From Deltaproteobacteria bacterium ADurb.Bin207 (GTDB lineage: Bacteria; Myxococcota_A; Polyangia; Polyangiales; Polyangiaceae), in contig MWCO01000003.1 of NCBI GenBank assembly GCA_002070115.1, positions 1 to 64,000 on the forward strand: a stretch of DNA of 64,000 nucleotides. Reading direction: 5' to 3'. Of the stretch, positions 10,436 to 20,036 are shown piece after piece. The stretch's first letter is position 1. Each line of letters opens with the position of its first letter. Below the pieces are notes generated by a model that saw only the letters and a program-made list of their open reading frames with translations, did not search any database and was not told the DNA's origin. Position numbers and translations under genes: made by a program.

Positions 10436-11989
10436 CTACGGCTGCACAGGATAACCCAGCCGGATCCGGTACAGATAATCCCAGGGGCCTGTCGGATTGT
10501 TCGCCGGTGCGCTCACCCCCACCACTTCCAGCTTGTTCGCGCCGATGCGCATGATCGTGAAATGAAGCTGTCCTTGGACGTTATGAGGCCCCTGGTAAAA
10601 CGGCGTGCCCAAGCTGAACGTGGGAATTATAATATCTTGATAAGGGGAGGGGCACGGGAACTCTTTATGCTCGGGACGGTGGTGGTTATGACCATGTATG
10701 TACGCAAGCACCGGCCAATTCGGTGATAATTTCTTGCCGATCCCTTCGAACGATCCGGTTCCGTGCTGGGCATGATGGATCAACTTACAAAACGACTCTT
10801 TCTCTTCCGCATCGAGGGAACCTAAACCGTAATGCGCCGTAATGACGATTTGCCGTTTGGCGCTGTTTTTTCTCGAAAGCAAAAACTCTTTGAGAAATCT
10901 GCGGGAGTCATGAGGATCGACGATGCGGACATTCGTGTTGGTCTCATTGGGTAAGTTCTCCGCTTTCCATCCTGGTTTGACATTCACATTGACGAACCAG
11001 ATATCATCCCAGCGCCAGGCATAATGCCCTGTGCCCGGTGTCGCATCATCGTAAAGATCTTTGGCATCCCCTGGTCGATGCGCTTGCGTGATGCGGTCGA
11101 GATAGTCGATCACTGGATGGTGGTCGGGATTTCCCGGCAAGGCCGCGCGGGGAAAATCATGATTGCCGTATAAGTCGTAGACCGGAAAGCTCAGCTTGTT
11201 CTCGGTTCCGCAGCGCCCGAATGCCTCCCGATAGACCGTATATTGCCGGCAGACAGCCTGACCCGCTGGCACGGATTCGCTTCCTGTCTGGGTGAGATCG
11301 CCAGCGATGATGACCCCCCGAACATGAGAATAAGGCTTGTCTTCCTGGGCAAAACTTGCCCCTTTCGGCCATACATGCGTGCCGATGCTGTTGATCGCTT
11401 GACGGATCAACAGGTTTTGATTCGGCGCGTCATTCTTGTTGACGCTACACCCAGGACTCGGATCCGCCGCATGGGGATCTCCGAACCCAACGAAGGTAAT
11501 ATCCCGTTTGTCCGCCCCTTTCCACCACTGCATCGGATCGAAAATGCACTTGAATAGATCATCCGCCTCGGAGCAAGAACCACAATCCTGAGGACAATTA
11601 CCGCAGTCTTCCCCAGGATCGCAGACTCCATTGCCGCAGGTCGGTGGGCATTGCCCGCAGTCTACCGCACAATTGCCGTAATCCTCTCCCGGATCGCAGA
11701 CTCCATTGCCACACCCCGACGAGACTTCCGAAACAATGTCCGAAAAAGCATCCGGCAGAGCATCCGGCGGCCACTCATCGAAAACATCCGAATTTCCGCC
11801 AGTATCCGTTCCCGACTCTTGTCTGGCATCCGACGATATCGCTGCGTCTCCCACCGCGGCGTCGACCTTCGGGTTCGTGGTTTCCCCCTCTGATTCCGAA
11901 CTCGAGGAACAGCCCCACGACAAAATTCCTGCCCCGATTCCCCAGGCCCATAGCGTGACCCATCGTGCGCAATGACCTCGCTTCGCCAT
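10436..11989 (-). CDS. Secreted metallophosphoesterase lipoprotein with Cys repeats
   Basis: About 517 residues from the ATG at 11989, which is preceded by GGAGGGTGAG; a start at 12001 is less likely. The lipobox is LSWGCSSS. Next come a low-complexity Ser/Asp linker and two copies of a roughly 22-residue Cys repeat (CGNGVCDPGED then NC, DCGQC/DCGSC); the first copy lacks one Cys. The calcineurin-like domain shows DPH (in VGFGDPHA), GDLTQ, GNHD, TAHYG and GHNHH, that is, the full two-metal site. It probably cleaves phosphoesters at the cell surface. It is divergent from a paralogue of the same architecture at 12575. Confidence 0.88.
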   Translation of the reverse strand: MAKRGHCARWVTLWAWGIGAGILSWGCSSSSESEGETTNPKVDAAVGDAAISSDARQESGTDTGGNSDVFDEWPPDALPDAFSDIVSEVSSGCGNGVCDPGEDYGNCAVDCGQCPPTCGNGVCDPGEDCGNCPQDCGSCSEADDLFKCIFDPMQWWKGADKRDITFVGFGDPHAADPSPGCSVNKNDAPNQNLLIRQAINSIGTHVWPKGASFAQEDKPYSHVRGVIIAGDLTQTGSESVPAGQAVCRQYTVYREAFGRCGTENKLSFPVYDLYGNHDFPRAALPGNPDHHPVIDYLDRITQAHRPGDAKDLYDDATPGTGHYAWRWDDIWFVNVNVKPGWKAENLPNETNTNVRIVDPHDSRRFLKEFLLSRKNSAKRQIVITAHYGLGSLDAEEKESFCKLIHHAQHGTGSFEGIGKKLSPNWPVLAYIHGHNHHRPEHKEFPCPSPYQDIIIPTFSLGTPFYQGPHNVQGQLHFTIMRIGANKLEVVGVSAPANNPTGPWDYLYRIRLGYPVQP

Positions 11990-12001
11990 CTCACCCTCCA
12001 T

Positions 12002-12574
12002 TTTCCCTTCCTATCACGTTCATTCTACCGGAATCGCCCGTTTCATTCCATACAAATATTCCGCAACATGGGAATAATATCCGTTCTAAAAACCTGAAAT
12101 ACGGTATTTCCCCGGAGAACCTCGTTGTCACCATGGAGCTATCTCGATTCTTCGCGCTCATCCCGGAAAGCCGAGGAGCCGGGTTCGCCTTCGAGTACGC
12201 TACGCCCCCATCGATGAAACCTGGTCGGCAACGCACGGCGCAGAGCCGCTTACGCTTTGGCCATCCCACGAAAAAAAACTGCGAAATACTCTCGATCGAC
12301 GCATACCTCCGCTTTCGCTTGGCACATGGGCAGGGCCCGCACTTTTCGTGATACCCGAACTACGAAATAACGAAGATGAAAATAACTGCGTATGCCCAGG
12401 AAGAGCCCACCCCCCGCCTGCCATGCCTATCCCCCTATCATCGTTGTTTCCGTTCCCGCTTTAAAACGAATCTGAACCACAACGCTCGTTGTTCGCGCCA
12501 TCCAATCGTGCAATAATTCATCGCGCCGGCTTCGATTCACGCATCGATGACGCAGACCAAGGACTGGAGGCAAT
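12002..12574. other. Divergent intergenic region between the two metallophosphoesterases
   Basis: About 570 bases lie between the divergent genes. The part near 12050-12110 is AT-rich (around ATATTCCGCAACATGGGAAT) and is the likely promoter area of the minus-strand gene. A 72-codon frame from the ATG at 12133 to about 12351 has no recognisable relatives and no good ribosome site, so I do not call it. GGAGGC sits five bases before the start of the plus-strand gene at 12575. Confidence 0.45.
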
Positions 12575-14458
12575 ATGCGTAGGTTCATCGCCCTGACCCT
12601 AACACTCGGCTTTCTGGTTTCAGGCTGTGGAACCTCCACCGAAGCGGACTCTCCCCCAACCACTCCCAATGGCACCGCCTCCTGCGGAGACTCCGTTTGC
12701 GATGAGTCCGAAAGCTGTGAAACTTGTCCGGAAGACTGCGGCGACTGCGAGGATGGCCCCAACTTTTGCGGGGATTTTGTTTGCGATGACGAGGAAGACT
12801 GCGTGTCTTGTCCCGAGGATTGCGGTGACTGCTTCTCGGAAATCACTTGCGGGGACGATATCTGCAGCGAGACTGAATCCTGTTCGACATGCCCGGAAGA
12901 TTGCGGGCAATGCATTGAGTCGCATTGTGGCGACGGACAATGCTCGGGTATCGAGACCTGCGATACCTGCCCCGCGGACTGCGGCCCCTGCAAAACATCC
13001 TGTGGCGATGGCAGTTGCCAGGAGGATGAAAATTGCCTGAGCTGCTCTGCCGATTGCGGCTCTTGTGCCCCTGGTCACCTGGATATCTGGAGCCCTCGTC
13101 CCATTGCTCCCCAGTTCGCGGTGGCTGGCGGCGCGATTCAGGCCGAGGTCAACGGAAAAGACACTTGGAATCCGAACGAATGGTACGCCGTCGTGCGCAA
13201 TACCTACCGCACCTGGCCTTGCAAAGTCACCGCAAAATACGGTTCGATCGACTACGGCCGCCGCAAGGGATGGATCCTGGACATTCAACTGCCCATATAC
13301 GTCCCACCCGAATTGCTCGAACTTGCCATTGCCCACGGCGAGGCAGGCACGGGCTCGCGCATCCGCTCGGTTCAAATGGTCGCCTCCTTCGATGAGGACT
13401 TCTATATCATTCATCAAACCGACCATCATATCGCCGCCAAAAACGCGAAAAGACCTGATGGGACGGTCGACCTGGGAGGCGGACCCAAACCAGGGACCTC
13501 CCAGGCGCTCACCTGGGGAGCCAAAGCCATCAATATCATCAATCCGCGTTTCGTCATGCTCACCGGCGACAACATATTCGTCATTTTCGAAGATAAGAAT
13601 TCTTGGCGAGGACTCAAACGGAGCGTTGAAATCCTCAATTACTTCAAAGAAGGAATCAATACCTATCAAGTCGCTACCTTGGTGACCAGCGGCAACCATG
13701 ACGTCGGCACCAATATTCATACTACCCCCGATCAACTAAAATATCTCGAGGAATATGCCAACATCCTGGGCCCCAGATCCTTCTCTCGTCGTATGGGCCC
13801 GTTTTATATCGGTCTTTTCGAATGGAGCCGATCCCAATTCACCGAAGCCATGACCAAAGACTACAATGCCTCCTTCCAAGACCCTCTCGTCCAATTTCGT
13901 CTCGTAGGGTCGCACTTCAACTCCGGCAAAACGCAAATTCCCTCCAAAAATCATCCGGCTAACCTTCAATTGATAGGCCACCATCATGAACATAAATGTA
14001 TCGTCGTCGATAATAAAACGGTCTTTTCCCCGACGGTCATGGGTCCTCAAGCCAGGACTTATCAGCGCTCTCGAATGATCCGATTCAAACATACCAACAA
14101 GGGGTGGACCAGCCCCCTCATTACCGATTGTGCCCACAACGTGAAACTTTACGATCTGCACGGAAAAGATGGCGCCGAAAAATTATCGGAATCGTTCAAA
14201 AACCCCAACAACGGTTCCCATACCTCCAACCAAGTCACGATCACCAACAGACTCGACTTCAACTTCAACCGCGGCCGAACCACCTTCGTCATGAAAAAAG
14301 GAAAGTATCGCGTTACAGGAGGGGAGCCCGAGGCCGTCTACGATAGTCAAGATGGCTCCAAAACCATCGTCCTCGTGCGCGTGAACATCCCCCGCAAAAC
14401 CACTTCCGGCCCAGGAAAAGTCGTCGTATCCATCGAACCCGATCCATCCTCCCCCTGA
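12575..14458 (+). CDS. Secreted metallophosphoesterase lipoprotein with five Cys repeats
   Basis: A 627-residue protein with lipobox LVSGCGT. Residues of about 33-165 hold five tandem repeats of about 22 residues, each with six Cys in the pattern C-G-D-x2-C-x5-C-x2-C-x3-C-x2-C (for example CGDSVCDESESCETCPEDC). The calcineurin-like domain follows: QTDHH, LTGDN, SGNHD, GSHF and GHHHEH supply the metal ligands. A beta-rich C-terminal domain ends the protein. The start at 12575 has GGAGGC upstream. The substrate is unknown. The repeats probably form a rigid disulfide-bonded stalk, as proposed for similar repeats in myxobacterial surface proteins. Confidence 0.88.
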   Translation: MRRFIALTLTLGFLVSGCGTSTEADSPPTTPNGTASCGDSVCDESESCETCPEDCGDCEDGPNFCGDFVCDDEEDCVSCPEDCGDCFSEITCGDDICSETESCSTCPEDCGQCIESHCGDGQCSGIETCDTCPADCGPCKTSCGDGSCQEDENCLSCSADCGSCAPGHLDIWSPRPIAPQFAVAGGAIQAEVNGKDTWNPNEWYAVVRNTYRTWPCKVTAKYGSIDYGRRKGWILDIQLPIYVPPELLELAIAHGEAGTGSRIRSVQMVASFDEDFYIIHQTDHHIAAKNAKRPDGTVDLGGGPKPGTSQALTWGAKAINIINPRFVMLTGDNIFVIFEDKNSWRGLKRSVEILNYFKEGINTYQVATLVTSGNHDVGTNIHTTPDQLKYLEEYANILGPRSFSRRMGPFYIGLFEWSRSQFTEAMTKDYNASFQDPLVQFRLVGSHFNSGKTQIPSKNHPANLQLIGHHHEHKCIVVDNKTVFSPTVMGPQARTYQRSRMIRFKHTNKGWTSPLITDCAHNVKLYDLHGKDGAEKLSESFKNPNNGSHTSNQVTITNRLDFNFNRGRTTFVMKKGKYRVTGGEPEAVYDSQDGSKTIVLVRVNIPRKTTSGPGKVVVSIEPDPSSP

Positions 14459-14906
14459 CTGCCTGTCCGCTGGCCTTCCCACCGAAAAAAAAGCTCACGA
14501 AAACTGGCGATCAAAGCGTCTGCGAAATTCGTGAACCTTTTCTTCCAAGGACCCCACCGAATCATCCGTCGTAATTTATGTAACATATTGAAATTATAGA
14601 TTGTTTTATCTTCTATCGCCCAGGCTCCCTGCGCGCCTTTTGCCGCGGCCCATCTCATGACCTCTCGTGTTCCTGACCTGCCCACGCCGCCATTCCATCG
14701 AAAACCGACTACAGCTTTGCGCCCATCCCGGGGATACTCCGATCTCACCACACTCACCAGAAAGCCAGCCCCTCAACGTTTCTTCCCCATCGAGAAAAAG
14801 GTCATGGAAAGGGGTAGGTTCGTATCCTACCAAAGTTCCACCCCCTTGCCCCTTGCCTTCCAAATTCCTCCCCAACCCATCGATTCATTCCTTCGTCCAC
14901 ACTAAG
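14459..14906. other. Intergenic region upstream of the histidine-kinase pair
   Basis: A 448-base gap. It contains an AT-rich block at about 14570-14615, a probable promoter island, followed by a C-rich leader. The frame that runs into the kinase from 14667 has no recognisable content before the ATG at 14907. No RNA gene or terminator is recognised. Confidence 0.45.
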
Positions 14907-16430
14907 ATGCCTGCCGTGGCGTCGTTCCAACAACGCATCCAACGATTGCGTCTTCCCCTCGTTCCCCTGTTGCCGGCTATCGTCGTCGCCATTGGAGCAT
15001 TTACCGCTATCGTGGCCGGCTTTCTCGGACTCGCTCACCTGCGATCCATGAGCGATGGCATTGCCCAAGATCGCGCCGATGTGCTCGCCAGCACCCTCGC
15101 CGCGCGAATTCGAACCACCGATGGCACCGATCAACCCATGGTGATTCGTCGTGCCGCCCGACGTTCCGGCGCCGAAATCCTCCTGCTCACCCACGACGGC
15201 ATCTCGCGGATGGACGACAACGATGCGGGACTCGACACCCCACAACTGCTTCAGGTGCTCATCGAAGGACGAGGCGAAGTCATCACTCGAATCGGGCGCG
15301 CCAAATATGCCGCTCGGCCCATCGGTCCTCCCTTCCAAAACCTCGCTCTCGTCGTTTTCGTTTCAGCCCCAGCACAACCAGAAGGCGCAACCTCGCTGAT
15401 TCGATCCCTTCTTGTCGTCACGGCGCTGTTGCTCGGTGTCGCCGTCTTCGTGGCCTTCGTGTTCGTCCGTGAGTTGCGCGGCGATGTCGACTTCGTCCGT
15501 TCCGAAATCGACCGAATGGCCGAACCGGATGCCGCACCCACCGGAAGACCCATTCGGGTGCGAATGACCGATCAAGTTGGTGTGCTCACGCATGCTTTCA
15601 ACCTCTTGGTCGACCGTTTTGCCGCCGCGGAACGCGCCTACCAACTCGATTTGGACCATGCCGCTTCCCTCGACCGCGACCGGGCCGCCTTTCTCGGCGT
15701 GCTAAGCCATGAACTGCGCACCCCCCTCAATGCCATCCTTGGCTTCACCGACGTGCTGTTGAGCGAAGTCGATGGCCCTTTGGATGCAGACACCCGGGAA
15801 AACCTCGAGCACGTCAGAGCCAGTGGCTCGCATTTGCGCGGCCTTATCGACGATATCCTCGAATTGTCCGCCCTCGAATCCGGACAGCTCCGCCTGTCTC
15901 GCAACCGCGTCGACCTGCGCGCCGTCGCCGACGATGTCATGCGGGAGGCGTCCGCCAGGATCGGAAGTAAAAACATAGCCTTGCATGTCGAGGGACCCAG
16001 CCCCGCGTATGCCTACGTGGATGAACGAAGGATGTGGCAAATCTTGAGCAACCTCGTTAGCAACGCCATCAAGTTCACCACGAGCGGCGACGTGCGCATC
16101 AATATCGCCCTCGAACTCGGACAAATCCATATCAGCGTGTCGGATACCGGTCCGGGTATCGACGCCGAAGATCGAGAAGCCATTTTCGACGAGTTTCGCC
16201 AAGTTGGGCCCCTGACCGCCCGCGCCAAAGGCACCGGACTTGGCCTGTTCATCGCCCGACGCCTCGTGACCATGCATGGGGGAACCATCATGGTAGAAAG
16301 CGAAGTGGGACAAGGCTCGTGTTTTCATATCCGTCTGCCCGCTTGGTCCGTGGATACCGGGGGATTCGATGGATTCGACGTTGTGACGACCGGTTTGCTG
16401 CCGGTCGCTAACGCTGGAGAATCGCAATGA
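14907..16430 (+). CDS. Transmembrane sensor histidine kinase
   Basis: A 507-residue kinase. The first membrane helix is at about 15-45, a periplasmic sensor of about 120 residues follows, the second helix is near 170-190, and then come a HAMP-like linker, HisKA and HATPase domains. The phospho-acceptor is H268 in VLSHELRTPLNAILGF. N-box (LSNLVSNAIKFT), G1 (DTGPGI) and G2 (GTGLGLFIA) are intact. I chose the ATG at 14907 because the signal anchor begins there; an upstream frame from 14667 is not protein-like. The stop overlaps the start of the second kinase (ATGA). No response regulator is adjacent. Confidence 0.92.
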   Translation: MPAVASFQQRIQRLRLPLVPLLPAIVVAIGAFTAIVAGFLGLAHLRSMSDGIAQDRADVLASTLAARIRTTDGTDQPMVIRRAARRSGAEILLLTHDGISRMDDNDAGLDTPQLLQVLIEGRGEVITRIGRAKYAARPIGPPFQNLALVVFVSAPAQPEGATSLIRSLLVVTALLLGVAVFVAFVFVRELRGDVDFVRSEIDRMAEPDAAPTGRPIRVRMTDQVGVLTHAFNLLVDRFAAAERAYQLDLDHAASLDRDRAAFLGVLSHELRTPLNAILGFTDVLLSEVDGPLDADTRENLEHVRASGSHLRGLIDDILELSALESGQLRLSRNRVDLRAVADDVMREASARIGSKNIALHVEGPSPAYAYVDERRMWQILSNLVSNAIKFTTSGDVRINIALELGQIHISVSDTGPGIDAEDREAIFDEFRQVGPLTARAKGTGLGLFIARRLVTMHGGTIMVESEVGQGSCFHIRLPAWSVDTGGFDGFDVVTTGLLPVANAGESQ

Positions 16431-18307
16431 ACGCCGCTGCCGGAAGACTGACCCAGTCGGTCGTGGGGGCCTTGATTCTCGCTGGCGCTTCTACCGGCAT
16501 CGCGCTCGCTCTGGCAGCTCCCCGATTCTTGCTGATCGAACCGGATACTACCCAACAACTCCTCGAACGGGGCACCATCGTGGGCTTGCTCGAAGTCCTC
16601 GCCCTTTGCCTTCTCGCATGGCTCCGACTTTATCGCCATCGTTTCACCATTCGCGCTCTTGGCTTGGGCTCGGGAAGCCTCGAACCCGATGCCCTCATCG
16701 CCCTCGGCAAAGAACCCGGCGCCATCACCATCCGGGGTATCGTCATTACAATTGTAGGGGCTTTGTCTACCTTGGTGCAGCCCGTGCGGCCAGAAAGCCT
16801 CGAACTCGACGCCGCCGTGAGCCTGATTCTTCTCGCCCTCGCTTTCAGTACCACCGCAGGCGTCGCCCTTTATGTTTTCATTCGACGACGTATCTCTCAA
16901 GCAATGCTTCTAGCCCCCGAAGAGGCCATGGCCGAAGTCATGGAACGCGTCCTCGCCACCGAAACGACCAGCCGCTGGACTATGCGACGGGTCCTGGGGG
17001 CCGTCCTTGCTCCCACCGCTTTCGTAGGCGTTAGCGCGGTGTTGATTGTTCATGCCCACGTCCGGACGTTCGAATCCAACGGTAGATTGGCCACCGCAAC
17101 AGCCATAGCACAATCCGCCCTCGAACCCATTCCGGGCCCTGTTCCCACCGCGGGCGAAGACGATGCCGCGCAAGTCGCAGCCAATTTCGGCTATGCCATC
17201 CGATTGTCCCATGGGACTTCGCCTTTTCAGGTGCGACGTTTCAGAACCGGACACATGATGGTGACCGTCCCGCTCGACTTGGGATATGCGACCATCACGT
17301 TTCCCGCCACCACCGTGCTCGTTCTCACAGCCTCGTCTATCCTCGCCGCCGTTTTCGCAAGCCTGCTTGCCGTCGTGTTGGGAATCCGCATCGGACGCAC
17401 CCTCGCCGCGGACCTCGAACAGGCCGCCCATCAAGTCCGATGGCTGGGCACGGATACGGTCCTGCGCGGCTTTACGAGAGTCGCTCGTCCCGCTCGCTTC
17501 GAAGCGGTCGCGAACCTCGGGGAAGCCATCGAAAAACTCGCGGACCGCTTCCGCGTTTTTGCTTCGGCACAAGAAAAGGCCATCGAAGCGCGTGAGGCCA
17601 CCCGGCGCATGCGCGGATTGCTCTTCGCTTCCGTAAGCCATGACCTGAAAAGTAGCCTCAATTCCATCTTGGGCTTCGCCGATATCATCGATTCCGAACG
17701 CATTACCCCACAACAAGCCGAAAGCCTGCACGTCATCCAATCCCGTGGGCGGGAATTGCTCGACTTGATCCAAACCATCCTCGATGGCGCTCGCGTCGAA
17801 ACCGGCCAAATCGCCCTAGCCAAACGAAATACCACCGTCCAAGACGTGATCGCTTCCGCCTTGGACCAACTCCAATCCACGTTCAGCGATAACGCCATCC
17901 CCATCATCAATGAGGCAACCTTTGCCCCTTGGATCGTCGATGTCGACCCCGAACGAACCGCCGATGCCCTGCGCGCCCTGCTCCGTCATGCCCTGCGAAC
18001 CACCACTTCCGGCGTGATTCACCTCAGAGCCGTTATCTCCCCTTCCGGACGCGATGTGCTCATCGATATCCACGTCCCTTCCCGCACCATTCCTGCCTCC
18101 AAATTGGCCCGCTTTCTCCTGCCAGACAATGAAAGCACCATGCCCCGTTCCGCGGGGGGACTCGCCCTCGGCCTATCTCTCGCTCGCTCTCTCATCGTCA
18201 TGCACGGCGGAAATGTCGAACCCCTCGATACCGTCTCCGGAGTCGTCTTGCGAGTCGCTCTACCCTTGGAGGGCTCATATTCAGAAAATCATGATAAAAA
18301 TCAATAG
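16427..18307 (+). CDS. Multi-pass histidine-kinase-like protein with degenerate ATP site
   Basis: A 626-residue partner translated through an ATGA overlap with the first kinase. The N-terminal half has about five hydrophobic helices (near 15-35, 45-62, 105-125, 130-152 and 190-210), an extracytoplasmic stretch and another helix near 300-325. The HisKA domain keeps the His (H405 in SVSHDLKSSLNSILGF). The ATPase domain is eroded: the N-box Asn is replaced (LLRHALRTT), the G1 DxGxG is missing (IHVPSRTI), and only a G2-like GLALGLSLA remains. It is likely a phosphotransfer or scaffold partner of the first kinase rather than an independent kinase. Confidence 0.82.
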   Translation: MNAAAGRLTQSVVGALILAGASTGIALALAAPRFLLIEPDTTQQLLERGTIVGLLEVLALCLLAWLRLYRHRFTIRALGLGSGSLEPDALIALGKEPGAITIRGIVITIVGALSTLVQPVRPESLELDAAVSLILLALAFSTTAGVALYVFIRRRISQAMLLAPEEAMAEVMERVLATETTSRWTMRRVLGAVLAPTAFVGVSAVLIVHAHVRTFESNGRLATATAIAQSALEPIPGPVPTAGEDDAAQVAANFGYAIRLSHGTSPFQVRRFRTGHMMVTVPLDLGYATITFPATTVLVLTASSILAAVFASLLAVVLGIRIGRTLAADLEQAAHQVRWLGTDTVLRGFTRVARPARFEAVANLGEAIEKLADRFRVFASAQEKAIEAREATRRMRGLLFASVSHDLKSSLNSILGFADIIDSERITPQQAESLHVIQSRGRELLDLIQTILDGARVETGQIALAKRNTTVQDVIASALDQLQSTFSDNAIPIINEATFAPWIVDVDPERTADALRALLRHALRTTTSGVIHLRAVISPSGRDVLIDIHVPSRTIPASKLARFLLPDNESTMPRSAGGLALGLSLARSLIVMHGGNVEPLDTVSGVVLRVALPLEGSYSENHDKNQ

Positions 18308-18428
18308 ATTGCATTTCTTCAGCCCAGGAGGGGCAAAGGAATCGATCCTTGTTCCGACGATGCTCCTATCGTGTCGAGGTTGGGTAATTGGGGTTGCTCG
18401 AACTGGGTTGGGCTGAAACAATACACTC

Positions 18429-19436
18429 ATGCGTTCTTTTCTTTTTGTCTCGTGTCTTGCGTTGTGGGTAGTTACGGCTTGCAGCGCGGGGGGGGAGCAA
18501 CAACCCTTGTCGAACGCGGGCGGGGCGGGAAGTAATACTCCCGATAACCCAGCCACCGGTGGATCGCCCTCCGATCCCACCGAAGCAGGCGCCTTCTTCG
18601 ATAGCTCGATGAATCAGGACACTTCTGCGGTTTGTACCGACTCCATCGATGTGGTCTTCGTTCTGGATGTTTCCTCGTCCATGGGATTCGTGCTCGACAA
18701 ACTCGGCAATGAAATCGACGGTGTCGTGGCCGAAGCCCAAAAATTGACGACCAACTCTGGCGCCCATCCTCCCCACTTTGGGTTGATTCCTTTTGTCGAC
18801 AATCATGTCATCGACTTGGGGGGTGTCGAGGATGGCAATGCTGTCCACCTCGATGCCCAATCGTTGCGCAACGCCTTCAAATTCCATCGAACCAACTTCA
18901 CCAATCCCAATCGTAATCCTGGGGACGGTCTCGGTGGACCCACGATGCAAAACCCCATTTGCGAGGAAAACGCGCTGGATGCCCTCTACGCCGCCGCCAA
19001 GGATTTTCCTTGGCGTGCCAACGCTTCCCATATCATCATCCTCGCCACCGATGATACCTTCCTCGAACGCCCTGACAACTACGGGGATCGAGACAATGAT
19101 GGTCTCACCAACAAGACGGATTACCCACGAGAAGGCGATTATCCCGCCCGCTGGACCGTCCCTGAAACCGTCGAAGCCCTGAAAGTCGCGAAGATCCGAT
19201 TGTTTACATTTACGTCCCGCGGTGATGCCGAGCGGCATTGCGGCACGGGGCGACGTTTGCCTTGGGAAGCGCGCGCCGCCGGTTGGTCCGCTCCTTACTT
19301 CAACCATCCTCCCTTGCCGGATAGCACCGATGGCGCGAACTTCGACTTGGATCTCGTCCGAAAATCAACCCTCTCGCTGTCGAGCACGATCAATGATATC
19401 GTGCTGAATACCTATTGTAATCCCCCTGTCTATTGA
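18429..19436 (+). CDS. VWA-domain lipoprotein
   Basis: A 335-residue exported protein. The signal ends in VVTACSAGG, followed by a Gly/Asn-rich linker. A von Willebrand factor A domain begins near residue 70, with the MIDAS motif DVSSSMG in VFVLDVSSSMG. It has an extended loop rich in Asn/Gly and several Cys (CEENALDALYAA, HCGTG, NTYCNPP). Such domains bind protein ligands through a divalent metal. It is probably surface-attached. The next gene starts within or a few bases after its stop, suggesting an operon with the unknown protein and the radical SAM enzyme. Confidence 0.85.
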   Translation: MRSFLFVSCLALWVVTACSAGGEQQPLSNAGGAGSNTPDNPATGGSPSDPTEAGAFFDSSMNQDTSAVCTDSIDVVFVLDVSSSMGFVLDKLGNEIDGVVAEAQKLTTNSGAHPPHFGLIPFVDNHVIDLGGVEDGNAVHLDAQSLRNAFKFHRTNFTNPNRNPGDGLGGPTMQNPICEENALDALYAAAKDFPWRANASHIIILATDDTFLERPDNYGDRDNDGLTNKTDYPREGDYPARWTVPETVEALKVAKIRLFTFTSRGDAERHCGTGRRLPWEARAAGWSAPYFNHPPLPDSTDGANFDLDLVRKSTLSLSSTINDIVLNTYCNPPVY

Positions 19437-19444
19437 GCTTATCC

Positions 19445-19945
19445 ATGTCCCAACGCGCAAAAGGAAAACTCAATCGTTCGAAACAGCAGGCCAGTGACTC
19501 TCTCGAACCCGCTGACCCGTGGTGTAGGCCTGAAAGCGAATATCGGCTTTTCCCACAAGAGCATGACGACGAACCGCAAGAAGATGAAGAGAGTCTTCCC
19601 CGCGTCGTCGTGGGTACCTTGGCGGACCTTGACGTGGAAACGGCGCATCCCGATCGACCGATATGGATTTTGCTGGAAGAGCATCACGATGAGGTAGGGG
19701 TATTCGAACGATATCCGGAAGCACCCATGCCGTCGGCTACCATCGCCTCGTTGCTTTCGGCGATCCGGCAGTTTACCGAAAAACATGCCTCGGGCCTGCA
19801 AACCCTGTTGGGCCCCACCGACAGGCTCCGTATGGGATTTCACACGAGCGCCACGCTGGAAGAGGTCGTCGAGTCTTTCGAGGATGATGGATTCGATGTG
19901 CTGTTGGGGATTCACAACGGGCAGGTCGTGTTGCCCGAACCGTAA
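19445..19945 (+). CDS. Acidic protein of unknown function
   Basis: About 166 residues from the ATG at 19445; a TTG at 19433 would overlap the upstream stop. The N-terminus is polar (RAKGKLNRSKQQ) and is followed by a strongly acidic stretch (EHDDEPQEDEE). The C-terminal half looks globular, with alternating helix and strand segments (SLLSAIRQFTEKHA, EEVVESFEDDGFDVLLGIH). There is no signal or membrane segment, so it is probably cytosolic. I recognise no family. Its place between a VWA lipoprotein and a radical SAM enzyme suggests a role linked to one of them, but this is inference. Confidence 0.7.
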   Translation: MSQRAKGKLNRSKQQASDSLEPADPWCRPESEYRLFPQEHDDEPQEDEESLPRVVVGTLADLDVETAHPDRPIWILLEEHHDEVGVFERYPEAPMPSATIASLLSAIRQFTEKHASGLQTLLGPTDRLRMGFHTSATLEEVVESFEDDGFDVLLGIHNGQVVLPEP

Positions 19946-20036
19946 ATGGCGCCGTTGGCGTGCGATGTTTGCGGTGGCCGCCCGAGGCGCTCAGCATCGT
20001 CGGCAAGGGTTGTCTCTCATGATTTGACCTCACGAT

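Noticed and set aside
12133-12351. 72-codon frame in the gap between the metallophosphoesterases
   Set aside because: No ribosome site, no motif and no sign of selection that I can judge.
12620-13735. Minus-strand 371-codon frame inside the metallophosphoesterase gene
   Set aside because: Antisense to the Cys-repeat and metal-site coding region; the protein is Ala/Gly-rich with no motif.
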